Assembly: GCF_003369915.1 (NCBI RefSeq)
Contig: NC_046676.1
Span: 11,452,001 to 11,516,000 of the forward strand
Reading direction: 5' to 3'
Source: Drosophila miranda
Taxonomy: Eukaryota > Arthropoda > Insecta > Diptera > Drosophilidae
Length of the DNA: 64,000 nt
The stretch's first letter is position 1; each line of letters begins with the position of its first letter. A program made the translations under genes and the position numbers. This document shows positions 24,101 to 36,165 of this stretch, piece by piece. The notes beneath the pieces were generated by a model that made no database searches, was not told where the DNA came from, and saw nothing but the letters and a program-made list of their open reading frames with translations.

Positions 24101-27100
24101 CACTGCCCCCAACCGACTGAAATTGTTCCTATCCAAGCGGGCCTGGTAGAGAACATGGTTACCCGATCCGAAGCGAGCGGGTAGAGGATGGATCACAAAG
24201 TCGCTGGCGTTCTGCTGGAACACGCCACGCTGCCAGAGGGAGGAAAAAACGAGTGTTGATGTCTGTCTGGGATTTGGATCAGCCTGTCACACTCACCGCA
24301 CTACCCGTCTCGCAGAGGTCGAGGGCCGCCGCCGGACTCCGGTAGAAGCAGCTCTCCAGACGCTTCAGCAACTGCGGCGAATGCTCCACGAATTGCGTCC
24401 CGTTGGCGGTGCGACGGATGAAGATGAAGGCATCGTCGATCAGCTGCGGCGCCTGCTGCAGCTGCAGTCTGGCCTCCACTCCATCCCCTTCCCCATTGCC
24501 ATCGGAGCTATCGGCGTCTGTCGAATGCATTTGAATTAATTAAACTTTTCGCATAATGACCGCAACTGGAGCAGCACGAGCTCTGCTCTGCAGCTGTGTC
24601 TGTGTCTGTGTCTGCGTCCATGTGTGATGTGGGATGCATTTTATTTGGTTTTCGGATTTCAGTTTAATCATTTCTCACCTTGTGGCACTGGCATGCTGCG
24701 TCTATGGCGTCGTTTCACCGTGTTCTCCTCCAGCTCCTCATCCTCCTGCTCCAGGTGCACCAGCTTGAAATCGGGCGCTGCAATAAAGAATGCCCCACAC
24801 ATGAATCAATACAAATAACTGCGCAGATTTCCGCGACCACCCAAGGCCCCATTCCTCATGACCCATTCCCCCCACTCCCAATTGCAGTCTGCCACCTGCT
24901 GCCTGCACTGGAGACTGTAGTTCAAGTTTAGCATTCATCGATTGCACTGTTTGTTTGGGCTAGCCGATTTAATGATATGTTGCAGTGCATCAAAACTGTC
25001 AGTGGGTTTATGGGTTACGCTCCCCCAAAGCTGTCAGTGGGTTATGGGTTACGCTCCCTCAGAGCTGTCAGTGGGTTCTGGTTTAGACCTCACCCACTGC
25101 CAGCACCCAAGTGGGTCATAGTTAAGAATCTTTACAATCTACTTGGCCTAAGGAACTATGTAAATATCTATTGTTACGGATAGCACTTACCTTCTTCAGC
25201 GGATTGTGTGCCAAAGACCAGGGCCCGCTCATGATCCATCAAGTGCCCCAGCAGTGTGTTCTCATCCAGCTGCGGAAGCGAAGAGTGGAGGAAAAAGAAA
25301 GGAGAACGAATATTATGGCAAACCGAAAGAGCAATGAAAAATGTTTAATATGCAAAGCGGAAAGTGTAACAAAGGCAACAAACCGTAAAAACATACCGAA
25401 AACAGAGCAAAGGGTAAGGGACTACTCAAGATTACCCCAAAAAACAAAAATAAAACCAAAATACTTTCACTCAGACAATGGAAAATTTGTACCAAAAGAA
25501 GAGCCCCAATTAGACATTTCCAACAGCTGTTCGTTGTGGTCACCATCAGGTGGCGGTGACCACCGACAGTCCGTAAACTGTTGGTGCAACACAAAAATTT
25601 GTATATCGTCCATGGTACACCAAACTGTATAGTCCGAGTATCTACCCAAATGTCGGATATATCTTCTCCACATATTGTATGCGATTATTTAATTTAATTT
25701 GTTGTAACAGTTTTCATTTGGCTTTACGAGTATTCGGTTTTATTGTGGAAAAGCGCGTTGGTGCCTGGCGGAGCGTGAAGAGCGTTTCGGTATTTTGGAT
25801 TGAAACTCCGCCTACGGCGGCGAGGAGAAGGTGTTACAAATTGTTGTAGTCGCTGGTGTTTCTGCTGGCAAACGTTTATAATCAGCACTGTAATGCTGTG
25901 CGAAAGAGGCGTGGCTGGTAGTTAAAGCTTATAATATTTGAGGAAAAGTTTCGAGCCAACAGATTACTGGGGATCTCCCAGATATATAGAGCATTATTTT
26001 GGATCTGTTTTTGGTTACATTTCAAAAGGCGATCGATATATTGACACAAAGTTTCTGAAGACCTTTTAAAACAGTTGAACCTTCTTAAATTTCCCCTAGT
26101 CTTGGTCGTTTTCCCCAAATAGACCTGTACCCTTTTTTGTTCCTGCCTCGAACCCATCTCTTACCTGACTCCCTGGCCAATTTTGTTGCCTGAACTTTAT
26201 CAAAGACAAACAATGTTCAATGAAATGGACACTAATTGGCTGCAAGGGCAACGGCATAATAGGTCCAAATCAACGTGAAAGAGCCGATTGCCGGAAAAGC
26301 CCAAAAGCCAAACAAACAGCAACAATACCAAATGACAGCCGCAGCAGACAGGGAAACTGTGGAAAATGCATCGCTCATGGAGCTCATGGGAGTAATCGCT
26401 CTCAAACAAACTGATTATGTGATGAAATTTTGCGTGACCCATAGCCAGAATGGGCAAAAATAAAAGGCAAATGGAAAAGCGGAAAGCCAGACAAAATAGT
26501 GGAAAAATAGCGAAAACTAGAAAACAAACAAATGAAAATTATATCATAGAAAATTGTCTTCAACGCAATTTGGCGACAGAGGAGTATGGACAACCAACAG
26601 AGGAAAATCTGTAGAGAGTACAATCACATAACCATGAGCGTAACCAAGCGAAAGGTTCTCAAGTGCGACCATATTCTATGTGTGTATGTATCTATAGTAG
26701 TTACTTATAAGGAAGGGTCAACAACTTGGATGGACCGACGATCTTCTGTCTAGTTTCTTGTTCTTTATTTCATTTTGGCAATATCTGAGAATTCCTCGTG
26801 CCCCAGACAGCTGCAACTGCTGTCCAGCCAGCTGCTGCGGCTATTATCCATGCGATTCCGGGTAATCATGTGATGTGCTGCATTCCTTTTGGCTGTCGCA
26901 GACCTCTCCAGCAGCTGTGGAGATGCTCCAACGCCTCAACTCAAATTATAGAGAAGACGTGGGGGTTTCTTTTTTTTGAGACATGTGTAATTGGACAAGT
27001 TGTCGCCAATTTTATGAATGTTCTTTAGGTTGCCGGTGGCTCCAATTACCAAAACATTTGCCAACACCCAATCGGGCAGAGGTCATTAAACGCCTCGGAT

Positions 27101-27882
27101 CTTGTTACTGTGCTATAAAGCTACCCATCGTTTCCACCACCCCTTGATGTTTTTTCAACATTTTATGCTTAGCTTTGCCAAACTATTGTTGAGTCAGAGA
27201 ATAATTGACACTCTTTCGGAGGGAGGGTATACTTCTTTTGGCCAATATATCTTTTGGAATTTCTGTATCCTTAGCTGTAAGGATTTTTTTTTTTGTTACA
27301 TTCAGTTGCAAAGATCGTATATAAATATGATTTACCTAACATTGGAATTATCTGTCTATCTTTGTATTAAAATAATTCAACCAAACTTATTGGTAGATTT
27401 CAATGAAATCTAATAAAATGCGACATATGTGTATGTTTTATATCATTCATATGTAGTTACCACCGTGGTAATCGATTTGAAAGAGTATCTGAAGCTTGGA
27501 CAGCCCTCAATTTTTTTACTTTGTTAATGTGTAATTTTGTTGCCTTCAATGTTCTGTCAATGTGGCAGTTTTTTGCTATTTTTTACATATATGATCACCT
27601 GTTCGGGTTATATGGGTTAATCGTATGATGTATGGCATATCGTACGACAGTAAGACAATGAAAATATTGATATCAATCACGACGACTCACCTCAATGCCA
27701 TTCCACTGCAAGCTCCTCTTGCGGCGTAGCTCAATGTGGACGGAGGAGGGGGAGTGGGACTGGGTGGATGGTTGGGAGTCGTCATCATAGTTGTGGGGGC
27801 TAACAGGAGTGATTAGCAGCCACAAGGTGGTCAGACCTATTAAGATCCAACTATGACAGACCCATCGGCGATTAGATACCAT
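21143..27882 (-). CDS. stl: ADAMTS-type secreted metalloprotease (stall-like)
   Basis: Ten coding exons on the minus strand: 27691-27882, 25191-25269, 24679-24777, 24297-24517, 23358-24229, 23166-23294, 22861-23110, 22027-22804, 21272-21970 and 21143-21216. Phases agree throughout; total 3393 nt, 1130 residues. A signal peptide is clear (hydrophobic WILIGLTTLWLLI near residues 13-26). The prodomain has RRKRS near residue 56, KRRHRRS, a His6 run and an RRRRR cluster near 308-312, likely convertase sites. The reprolysin domain follows, with zinc motif HEIGHNLGMRHD near 483-494 (its Asn codon spans an intron) and a Met-turn in HIMSPK. Cys-rich and degenerate thrombospondin-1-like segments come next (NWSAWGEASKCDSGC; TEWEIKSGCHSNC). 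Drosophila stall is an ADAMTS acting with Delta in ovarian follicle formation. The name rests on domain layout and neighbours CycB and blw. Confidence 0.85.
25270..27690. other. large first coding intron of the ADAMTS gene
   Basis: 2.4-kb intron between the signal-peptide exon and the prodomain. No supported coding exon or transposon was recognised. Confidence 0.5.
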
Positions 27883-29814
27883 TGCTGAGACAGTCTTGAC
27901 GATGTAATTTTCGTTGTAATACTCTTTTGTACTTTGGGTAGCACTAATCACTCTATTGTTGGTGCAACAGGCGGTGGCAAGTGGCGAATGTTGCACAAAT
28001 TGCAAATACAAATATTATTCCTTGGCTTTGCAGCCTAATTTCATAATTTTTTGCTGGTGATTTGCTTGGAGTTACATTTTCTTTTTGGTCTGCGAATAAT
28101 TTCAACGGGGGAAAATTACAAATGGTTTCTTGAACGAGTGAAAAGTGAAGGCGCTTAGCTTAGCGCTTCTCCTCTTTGTCTGCTCCAACTTTTACGGCAG
28201 TTAATTTAACTTTTTATGCACTAATTAATTGGCAAGGCATTGCATTACCCTCTCGCCGCTCCGCTCGTTCAGCGGGTGATTTGTATTTGGGGCACACTTG
28301 ATTTCATGCACATTTTACTTTGATTATTTATTTATTTAGTTTGTTTCCTGAGTTCTTTGTGAAGTGATTGCCACTCCAGATAAGGCATAAACCTCATAAA
28401 ATGTACTCAACACACGAGCTTGTTGATGGTACAAGGTCCTCCAGTATCAATATTATTATCGATATCAGGGAACAAGAGCCACGTTCTGTTTTAAATATAA
28501 TGCCTGTCTTTTGTTTTCACATTTAGACGCATTTATTTTGATTTAAACGCCAGAGCCAGAGCACAATTAAGCGCACACACACAGATCATAGTCTCTGAAG
28601 CATAACGCTCTTTCGTCCAAATGGTGTTTTATTTTATTGGCTATTTTTCATATGTTTGTATATTTTCCATATGCAAATCACACTCACAACTGAAACGTTT
28701 ATAAACAATTTGGCGGAGGTCAGTGCGCACTCAATGGATCCGCCATCAGAGATCCACAATGTGAAGGATTTACCGTAGTGTTCTCAGCGATCGGGAATGA
28801 AAGAAATACTCTATGGGAGAGTTGTACGAGAGCGAGCCCCAACCGACCTTCCGCGACGGCTCCACTTTTGCGAATGAAATGTTCACAGAGCGCGGAAAAC
28901 ATGATGAGACAGGCACGATCATGAATCTTTTTGGTGTTGGTTTTTTCCCTGTTCTCGCTCGAAACACACACACACAAACACATGCAGAAGTATGCTAATG
29001 AGCCAAAGCGCCGGAAGAATAGTAGAAGACCGTTAAGAAAAAGCAAAGGGCTAAAAAAAACAAAAGAACTGGCAAAAAAAAAACAGGCGGCAATTGTTTT
29101 TGTGGTCAAGTGCTTGAAAATGATGGAGCAGACGAAAACTTGACACTGATCATCACAGCAACAGATCGGATAGCAAGAAGGCAAGAATTATGCTGCATTT
29201 CCGCCAAGCAGATTTGATGTTGTACAGGAAATCTTAAATCAGCGAATGCAAATACAAAGGTACAGAACAGAGCAACAAACAATCGGACAAGACGCCAATT
29301 GAAGTGATCAGATTTTAATTGATGCAATCAATGGCTGATGCAACAGCCTGTGGCAACGATAAATCACACACTGTCAGAACCACTAACAAGCCTTCAATCA
29401 AATCGATGGCTAAATTAACAAGCATACGAAGAAAATACAAGTTCTTATCATTCACGAGCGTTAAAATTTAAATTTGATATCGATAGTCAGTTAGTTTGTT
29501 CTATCGATAGACGAATTGTAGCAGTAGGGGTATTCTTAAAAAAAACATTTTGTTTTTTTCAGTATAGATTTATTGGTCAATTATTTTGCATTTATATTTT
29601 TTATGATGCTCTTTCGTATAGAAGTTTGTAAAAAATAATCAAATCAATTATATCAATAATATATCAATGCATGAATGGGGTAAAAGTATGTTTCAAATCA
29701 GCTTGGATTTTATTATTAATTAAATGAAAGAGGGTATATGTATAACGGTATATTTTGTCAGTTTCATCAATCATTTAAATTTCATTTTTAACTTTATATA
29801 GAAATCCAATAGAA
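27883..29814. other. intergenic, ADAMTS gene to CycB array
   Basis: AT-rich, with no supported gene. The ADAMTS promoter should lie at its left end. Confidence 0.4.
29478..29509. promoter_or_regulatory. pair of DRE-like TATCGATA sites
   Basis: Two exact TATCGATA palindromes at 29478-29485 and 29502-29509, 16 bp apart. This is the DREF/BEAF-type site of many Drosophila housekeeping and replication promoters. It may serve the ADAMTS gene or mark a boundary before the CycB array. Confidence 0.4.
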
Positions 29815-29940
29815 GCAAGTATTTAGAATAAGCCAGCTAAGTAAAAAATTGATTTATACATTTTATAAAATGATGTGGGCATGGAAAAATGTTTTATCTA
29901 GCTAATAATATTCGACGAAATATGAAATTTGAGGAATTCG
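29815..29940 (+). repeat. decayed copy of the CycB upstream unit (oldest)
   Basis: Starts GCAAGTATTTAGAATAAGCC and follows the unit's left part with many substitutions: the AAAATTGATT, ATGTGGGCATGG, AGCTAATAATATTCGACG and GAGGAATTC blocks are all recognisable in order. The exon 1 portion is missing. Confidence 0.8.
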
Positions 29941-30469
29941 TCGTATTTTTTGAATCGGTAATGGCCCGGTTGACAACATTTAAATCCTTGTCGTTCACAT
30001 TCAAAAAATTTTTATTTGGCGCGCACCACTCGTATTCAGTCGATAGTATCAATAGCCGAACTTGAATCGGGTTAGGACCTCTTTTACCCGGTTGACAACA
30101 ATGAGTCTCAGTCCATTTTGCATTGCTTTTTTGACGATTTTCATTGGCCGAAAGCAAAAATTGCGTTCCATGTTGCGGCAACATTCAAGCAACAATGCAT
30201 ACCATAGGAAAGGATATTATAGAACTGAGAAAATGTTTGTCATCCCAGGCTCCAAGGATCGAGATAAATATATACAAGATACTAATAATATACATGAATA
30301 TGTCTAAAACAATCAATTTGAGAAAAGGTCTTGATAAATTTTAGTTTTATCTTCATATAAAATTAACGGAATAGGGTGTACAAAGGCCTATACACGCATC
30401 ATGTCTTCAAATACCAGAAACCTGCGTACGTTTTTTTTTTTAACTTTTCTGTTTAAATAAAATAAAATA

Positions 30470-30600
30470 AAAGGAAAGACTTAAAGCTAGCCAATCTTGT
30501 AGAAAATTAATTCATTAATGGCCTAAAATTACGTGGGCAAAACTAAAGGTTTTAGCAAGCCAGAACTATTCAACGGAATATAAAAATTGAACAATATGAA
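30470..30600 (+). repeat. decayed copy of the CycB upstream unit
   Basis: Diverged version of the same left part (GTAGAAAATTAATTCATTAA, ACGTGGGC, CAACGGAATAT), running into CGACTATCCTCTTTCG at 30601, the sequence that precedes every later unit. No exon 1. Confidence 0.7.
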
Positions 30601-30670
30601 CGACTATCCTCTTTCGTTTTTTTTTTTACCATTTTCGCTAAAACCTCGTTTTACGCAAAATACAATAATA

Positions 30671-31665
30671 GCAAGTATTTAAAATAAGCCAGTCAAATAG
30701 AAAATTGATTCATCAATCGGATAAAATTATGTGGGCATGGCTAAATGGTCTATATAGCTAATAATATTCGACGGAATATCATAATCGAGGAATTCCAATC
30801 CATGTCGTAGAACGATTAACCTATTGTAAGCCAAGCGGGTGTTTTAATATTCAACCGAAAATAATGAAAATTAAATAATTTTAGCGCAGTTTGTTTTGTT
30901 GTTTAATTTTGCGTTCAGATGAAAGATGGCATGAATCTACAAGAAGAATTTACCATAGTTAAACTATTTAAATATAGGGCGCTGAAGTGGGCTAACTTCG
31001 AAAAATATACCTTGAATTCGTCAGTATAATTACGGTATATTTGTAAAATCATACGGTATTTTTCGGTATATTTTATAAATAAATTCCCCGGGGAAAATAT
31101 CCATCGTTCCGCTTATCGCACGAAAACATCGATAAGCGGAGACTCCTTATATCGATATTCCCAGACCCAAGTAGCACTTGCATAGCCTTTCAAATTCAAA
31201 CTTCAATCTTCTTCGCATCGTGCGGCAGAGCCCGACTCTTGACAGAAAAAAAAATCAGAAACCTAGTCACTTTCGACTTAACAGTTGTAAATTATATTAT
31301 CAAATAATTTAAAATCGCTCAGATATTAGTCGGTGACCGAAAAAAAAATTTGCGTTTCGAATTCAAATCGACGCGCTAACAAGACCAAGGAAAAGATAAC
31401 TAAAGCGTCGCTTCGTGTGTGTTAATTGTATATTTGTTTAAAAACCCAGTCAAAATGGTCGGCCCATTGAAAACGCGCGGGGATAAGGTAAGTTTTCTAA
31501 TGTTTAATAATTTTCATAGCGACATGATAGAAAAGGGCGATAGCGACGCAGGGATGCCATTGCTGCATCGGCAGCAAAGATCAGAAGGGAACTATCCGAT
31601 TATCCTCTTTCGTTTTTTTTTTACCATTTTCGCTAAAACCTCGTTTTACGCAAAATACAATAATA
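30671..31665 (+). repeat. CycB promoter/exon 1 unit 1
   Basis: First well-preserved unit, from GCAAGTATTT to the ACAATAATA end. It holds upstream DNA, 5'UTR, ATG and coding exon 1 at 31455-31487 (MVGPLKTRGDK) with donor GTAAG at 31488, about 110 nt of intron 1, then upstream flank again. It lacks the block between the two GGTATATTT motifs that other units keep. Its exon 1 could splice only by skipping 25 kb to the CycB exon 2 at 57326, past six other first exons. Contains a TATCGATA site near 31150. Confidence 0.9.
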
Positions 31666-31818
31666 GGTTAGGTTAACCCGGACGGCCCTCAGCGGGGCCA
31701 CGCATAGGCCAATCTGGCCCTTAGTTATCCGGAAGGGGGGGGGGGGGTGGGGGGGGGGTGTATGAACCGTCGCGGGAGTGTTTAGGTGGTTTTAAAGTCC
31801 CCGAGAATCGAGGTGTTT

Positions 31819-34800
31819 TTAGCATAGGCCAGCAGTTCCTGTGGCGTCCTTTTGGAGGCATCTTCCAGTGATGGCAGCACTGGGGTGCCCAGGTATCTCC
31901 TCCTTGCCCTTGAGAGAGCCGGACAGTAGCAGATGAGATGTTCCAGGGTTTCGATAGCCCAGGTTGGTGATGCCTAGCTTAGCTGCATGTGCAGCAGCCA
32001 GACAGTGACCTGTAAGTATTCCCACTAGCAATCTACAGTCTTTTCGTGGTAGGTGCAGTAGGTAGTGGCTAAGTTTCTCGTTGCGTTCCTTGCACATTAT
32101 CTTCGAGGTTTTGCAGGTGGTGGTACTGTTCCACCTGTTATCAGTCTGTGTTATAGCCTGCTTCTCTAGATCGCATTGCAGCGTTCTAAGGGAGACAGGC
32201 ACGTTCTCGGTTCTCCTATTCTCCAGCCCGACGCCTTCTTTAGCTAGTACGTCCGCCGCTTCGTTTCCTTCGATGCCCTGGTGGCTGGGAACCCAATAGA
32301 TCCGCACTGTCTTTGTCGTGCTTAGGATGTCTAATGCCTCCCTGCTCGCCAAGACGCTTCTGGAACTGACCGCGGACGACTGCATGGATCTTATCGCCGC
32401 TTGGCTGTCGACGAATCGGTTGACCGCATCGTGTGCTCTTTCTGTTAGGAGAGCGACCTCCGCTGCCTTCCCGATGGCAAAAACTTCTGCCTGGAATATG
32501 CTGCATTGGTCCGGTAGCTTATACGACAGCCTTATCTCAGGGTCTGTACAGTATAGGCCCGCTCCTACTCCTCCTTCCATCTTGGAGCCGTCTGTGTATA
32601 TATTGAGGTGCTCAGTTTGGTCCCTTCCAATTTTCCAGTCTTCAGGTCCCAAAGATGTGGTTGTTTTGACGTCAAGGCAAGTTTGGGGGGTCATGTAATC
32701 AGTTGATCTGGTCATGTCCCTGCCAATTGAACTGTGCCCGTATCCTTGTATGGATAGGTTTCCTGATGCTATATGGCGTTGTGCTGCCTTTCCCGAAATC
32801 AGGCGAGCGTGAATGTCCAGGGGGTCGATTCCGAGTATAGTTTCGAGTGCTTTTGTTGGGGTTGACCTCAGCGCCCCTGTAATACAGAGCAGAGCCTGTC
32901 GCTGAGTCTTTTCCATAAGCTTATGGTATGTCTTCTTTTCAATAGCCTGCCACCACACTAAGGCTCCATACAGCAGAGTTGGTCGCACCACCGAGATGTA
33001 GATCCAGTGCATTAGAGCAGGTGACAGGCCCCATGTGCTGCTGAGCATCTTCTTGGATGCATGAAGCGCAATGGTAGCCTTCTTCACCCTTTCCACTACA
33101 TTGGGCCTCCATGCCAGCTTGCTGTCCAGTACTGTGCCTAGGTATTTCACCTGTGATTTTGGAGTCAGCCTAGTTTGGTCAATTTTCGGGGGGGTCCATA
33201 TCGGTACCTTGTACCTCTTGGTAAAGAGAATGAGGTCCGTCTTGTCCGCGTTGATACTGAGTCCTACCTCTTCCGCCCACTCACGTATCTCCCTGAGTGT
33301 ACGTTCCATTATGGAGCTGAGGGTCGATGGACATACACCCGTAATAAGTATGCTTATGTCATCTGCATAGGCTGTTATTTTTGGGGCCTTCTTTCAAATC
33401 TCTTAATGAGGTCGTCGACCACCAAATTCCACAGAAGTGGCGATAGGACTCCACCTTGAGGTGTGCCTCTGTGTGCCCCCTTTACCATGGAAGCGGTGCC
33501 CCACTCCGATTGCACCCGTCTACAACTTAGGAGGTTTTTGATCCAGACGTTGATTGCAGGGTGTATGTTATTCGCTTCTAGGCGACTTGTTATTGCGGTT
33601 GTTGCCACGTTGTTGAATGCTCCTGAGATGTCCACAAATGCTCCCAAAGCATACTTTTTGCTCTGAAGGGCGCTCTCGATGGTGGCTACTAGCGAGTGTA
33701 GTGCCGTCTCCACTGATTTCCCCTTGGTGTAGGCGTGTTGGTTTGTTGACATCAGTCCCCCTACCTCATTCCTGATGTGTAAATCCAACAGCTTTTCTAG
33801 TGTTTTTAGTAGAAAGGAGGTAAGGCTTATCGGTCTGTAATCCTTGGGACTCACGTGGCTGAACTTTCCTGCCTTAGGGAGGAAGACAACCCTCGAGGTT
33901 CTCCATTGGATGGGGATATAGCCCGTACTTAGGCATGCTGAGTATATTGCGAAGAGCCATGGGGTAATAACCTCTTTGGTCAACTGCATCATGGCTGGGA
34001 ATATCCCGTCCAGTCCTGGTGCTTTTATGGCCGCGAAGGAGTCTATGGCCCAGTGGATTTTCTTAGTGGTTAACAGACCTATTGGGGGGTGCTGTTCCTC
34101 AGTTGCTAGGTCCTGATGCTCCTTGGCGTCAGTGACCTCGGTGCATCCAGGGAAGGGCGCCTCCATTAGTGCTGTTAGGGCTTCTTTACTGCCCTCTGTC
34201 CACTGTCCGTTGTCTAGTTTTAGTTGGCTCTGTACTGTGGGCTGCTTTGAGAGCAGCTTCCGGAGCCTAGCGGTTTCGGGCACTTTCTCAATGTTGAAGC
34301 AGAAGTTTCTCCACGAGTTCCTTTGTGCCTTACGTATTTCCTTCTTGTAGCTCCTAAGTAGGATTTTACATTCCTCATTGACAATCTCTTCGTTCGCTTG
34401 TTTGGCGATCTTGAAGAATTCCTTGAGGTTGTTCCTTTGGAGAGAGAGATCTCGGTTCCACCAGAGTGGCTTGGACCTCCTCTTCGTTCTCGAGGGTTTG
34501 CACGATGCATGGTAGGCGTTCAGTAACTCGTTGGATAGGGTCTTTAGGGACTTCTCTATATCCTCCGCGGATTTCACTGAGCCCGGATTCGCGAGCTTCG
34601 AAGTAACAGTCTTTTTAAACTTTACCCAGTTTGTGTTTCGGGGGTTTCTATAGACTGTTATCTTCGAAGAGTGTTTGAATTCGCACTTGAACTGAATGTA
34701 CTTATGGTCTAAGAAGGATGGTCTTTCGAGGACTCTCCAGTCAGATACCAAGGTACTCTTTCCCGTGACAAGAGTTAGGTCTAGCACGTTTGACGAGGTG

Positions 34801-35336
34801 GGACCCACGAAGGTGTGTTCCTCCCCCACGCTTGCTACATCTAAGTTAGTGGATAAGATAAAGTCTAGAAGTGACTCACCTCTATCGTTGGTGTCAGGGC
34901 TTCCCCACACATTGTGATGGGCGTTGGCGTCTGCACCGATGAGGAGTTGGAGATTTTTGGAGCCGGCTTCTGTCACCAGACTCCTAAGTTCTTCCGGCGG
35001 GGCGGGCCTGTCGTGTGCCATGTAGCAGGAAGCTGCCATTAGGCGCTTTTCCTCGCTCTCCAGCATCACCACCGTCAGGTCATCCGTGCTGTAATGAGAC
35101 ATAAGATGAGCATGGATTCCCTTTCGTACGAGTACGGCGGTTCTGTTCCTGCTTACCGATGTTGAGTAGAGAAGGCTGTAATTTGAGGACTTTAGTCCGG
35201 CCACAGAGTTGCCTGACGCAATCCACGGCTCCTGGACTAAAGCTATGTCGGCGGGCCCTTGCTCCATGGCAATGAGGAGCTCCGCCGACGCTACCTTGCT
35301 TTTATGGAGATTGAGTTGCAGCACCCTTAGTGTCAT
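31819..35336 (-). pseudogene. LINE copy 1 ORF2: endonuclease-RT-RNase H, broken
   Basis: ATG at 35336. The order is an APE-type endonuclease (GADANAHHNVWGSPDTNDRG), reverse transcriptase (FVDISGAFNN, GTPQGGVLSPLLWN) and RNase H (YTDGSKMEGG, WVPSHQGIEGNEAADVLAKE). A one-base loss near 33393 shifts the frame just before the YADD active-site motif; the rest reads on from about 33309. A 28-bp deletion near 31965 removes the C-terminal zinc-knuckle-like motif and replaces the tail. This copy lacks the early stop found in copies 2 and 3. Not functional as it stands. Confidence 0.85.
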
Positions 35337-35347
35337 GTGTGGCTAAC

Positions 35348-35883
35348 TCAACCTCGCACGACGGGTTGACTTGTCAGGTCACCGTCACCGTCCTCCTCCT
35401 CCTCCGAGTCGTCCAGCGCAAGACCCTGGGCGGCCTCCACTATGGTCTCCAGACCTAGGTCCTTCTCGACCTCGCCTTCCTGGAGGGTGTGCGCATCTTT
35501 ATCCTCGCGCTTTTTCAGCCGTAGGAAACGCTACCTACGCCCCACGCCATCTTCCCGAACTTGGGATACAGGATGTCCTCCGCCACCTTGCTGATCTGGA
35601 GGATCACGTGCTGGCCCCCCTCGTTGGGTAATGGGCTACCGGCATGCAGAATCTTCTTGTCTGCATCGACAACGGCACCCGCGCGGCTCACCCTGCAACG
35701 CATCGTTTTTGTGGCAGTAGTATTACAACTGACATGACCTGCTCCCGCCATGCCCGAGGTGTGACCGCTGGCGACACGCAGAGAGGATTGCTCCTCCCCG
35801 TGCCCGCCGGTGGTAGCAGTCACGCTTTCCACCGACGTTTGGGTTGACATCCCAACCCGTGTTTGCTCCTTATCTACCTCCAT
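35348..35883 (-). pseudogene. LINE copy 1 ORF1, internally deleted
   Basis: Starts MEVDKEQTRVGMSTQ at 35883. About 870 bp of the middle are gone compared with the other two copies, and the remaining end is out of frame. The 3' part (ILHAGSPLPNEGGQHVILQI) survives. Confidence 0.8.
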
Positions 35884-36020
35884 ATTTGGCCCGAAGGTCC
35901 ATACCGGTTAATGTTTTTCGGGGGGACCACCACCTAGCGTTTTATGCCTGGCCGCCAGGCACCTCTAGCCATGGCCTTGGTTCAGTTCCCCCGACTTTAG
36001 ATCGGGAAGACGATGGACCA

Positions 36021-36152
36021 TAGCCTTAGCTAGACACTGCATTACCCCGGGCAAGGCAAGCGACAGTGGATTATCCTCGCCCGGGATAATGCAGTGTCCA
36101 TTGCCCAGCCGGCACCCTCGTGGAGGGTTCAGCTAGAGGGTTTTTGCCAGCC
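36021..36152 (-). ncRNA. HDV-like self-cleaving ribozyme, LINE copy 1
   Basis: Read on the minus strand from the element's first base. P1 is GGCUGGC with GCCGGCU (7 pairs, two G-U). P2 is UAGCU with GGCUA. P3 is ACCC with GGGU, closed by loop UCCACGA. After P1 comes GGGCAA as in the HDV ribozyme, then a long P4 (GACACUGCAUUA with UAAUGCAGUGUC plus CCCGGGC/GCCCGGG). The J4/2 strand GCUAA supplies the candidate catalytic C at 36029. The predicted cut lies exactly at the element/target junction. Fold drawn by hand; activity is inference. Confidence 0.75.
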
Positions 36153-36165
36153 AAATACAATAATA

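Larger units (their letters stand above)
31666..36152 (-). mobile_element. LOA/Baggins-like LINE, copy 1 (deleted)
   Basis: Non-LTR retrotransposon on the minus strand, 4487 bp, flanked by 13-bp target duplications AAATACAATAATA at 31653-31665 and 36153-36165. The 5' end (36152) starts GGCTGGC, the first strand of a ribozyme-like fold. The 3' end finishes in CCTAA-type repeats rather than poly(A). Relative to copies 2 and 3 it has lost about 870 bp of ORF1 (junction near 35660) and 28 bp near the ORF2 C-terminus. A G-rich homopolymer at 31734-31758 may be poorly assembled. The clade call rests on RT + RNase H and the 5' ribozyme and is inference. Confidence 0.9.

Noticed and set aside
31419..31676. 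85-residue open frame across CycB exon 1 and intron 1 in units 1 and 2
   Set aside because: It begins at a non-ATG codon and reads through the splice donor into intron and flank; it is a by-product of the duplicated exon.
31666..31680. Telomere remnant (TTAGG repeats)
   Set aside because: Only two or three units, always at the LINE 3' end; better explained as the element's tail.
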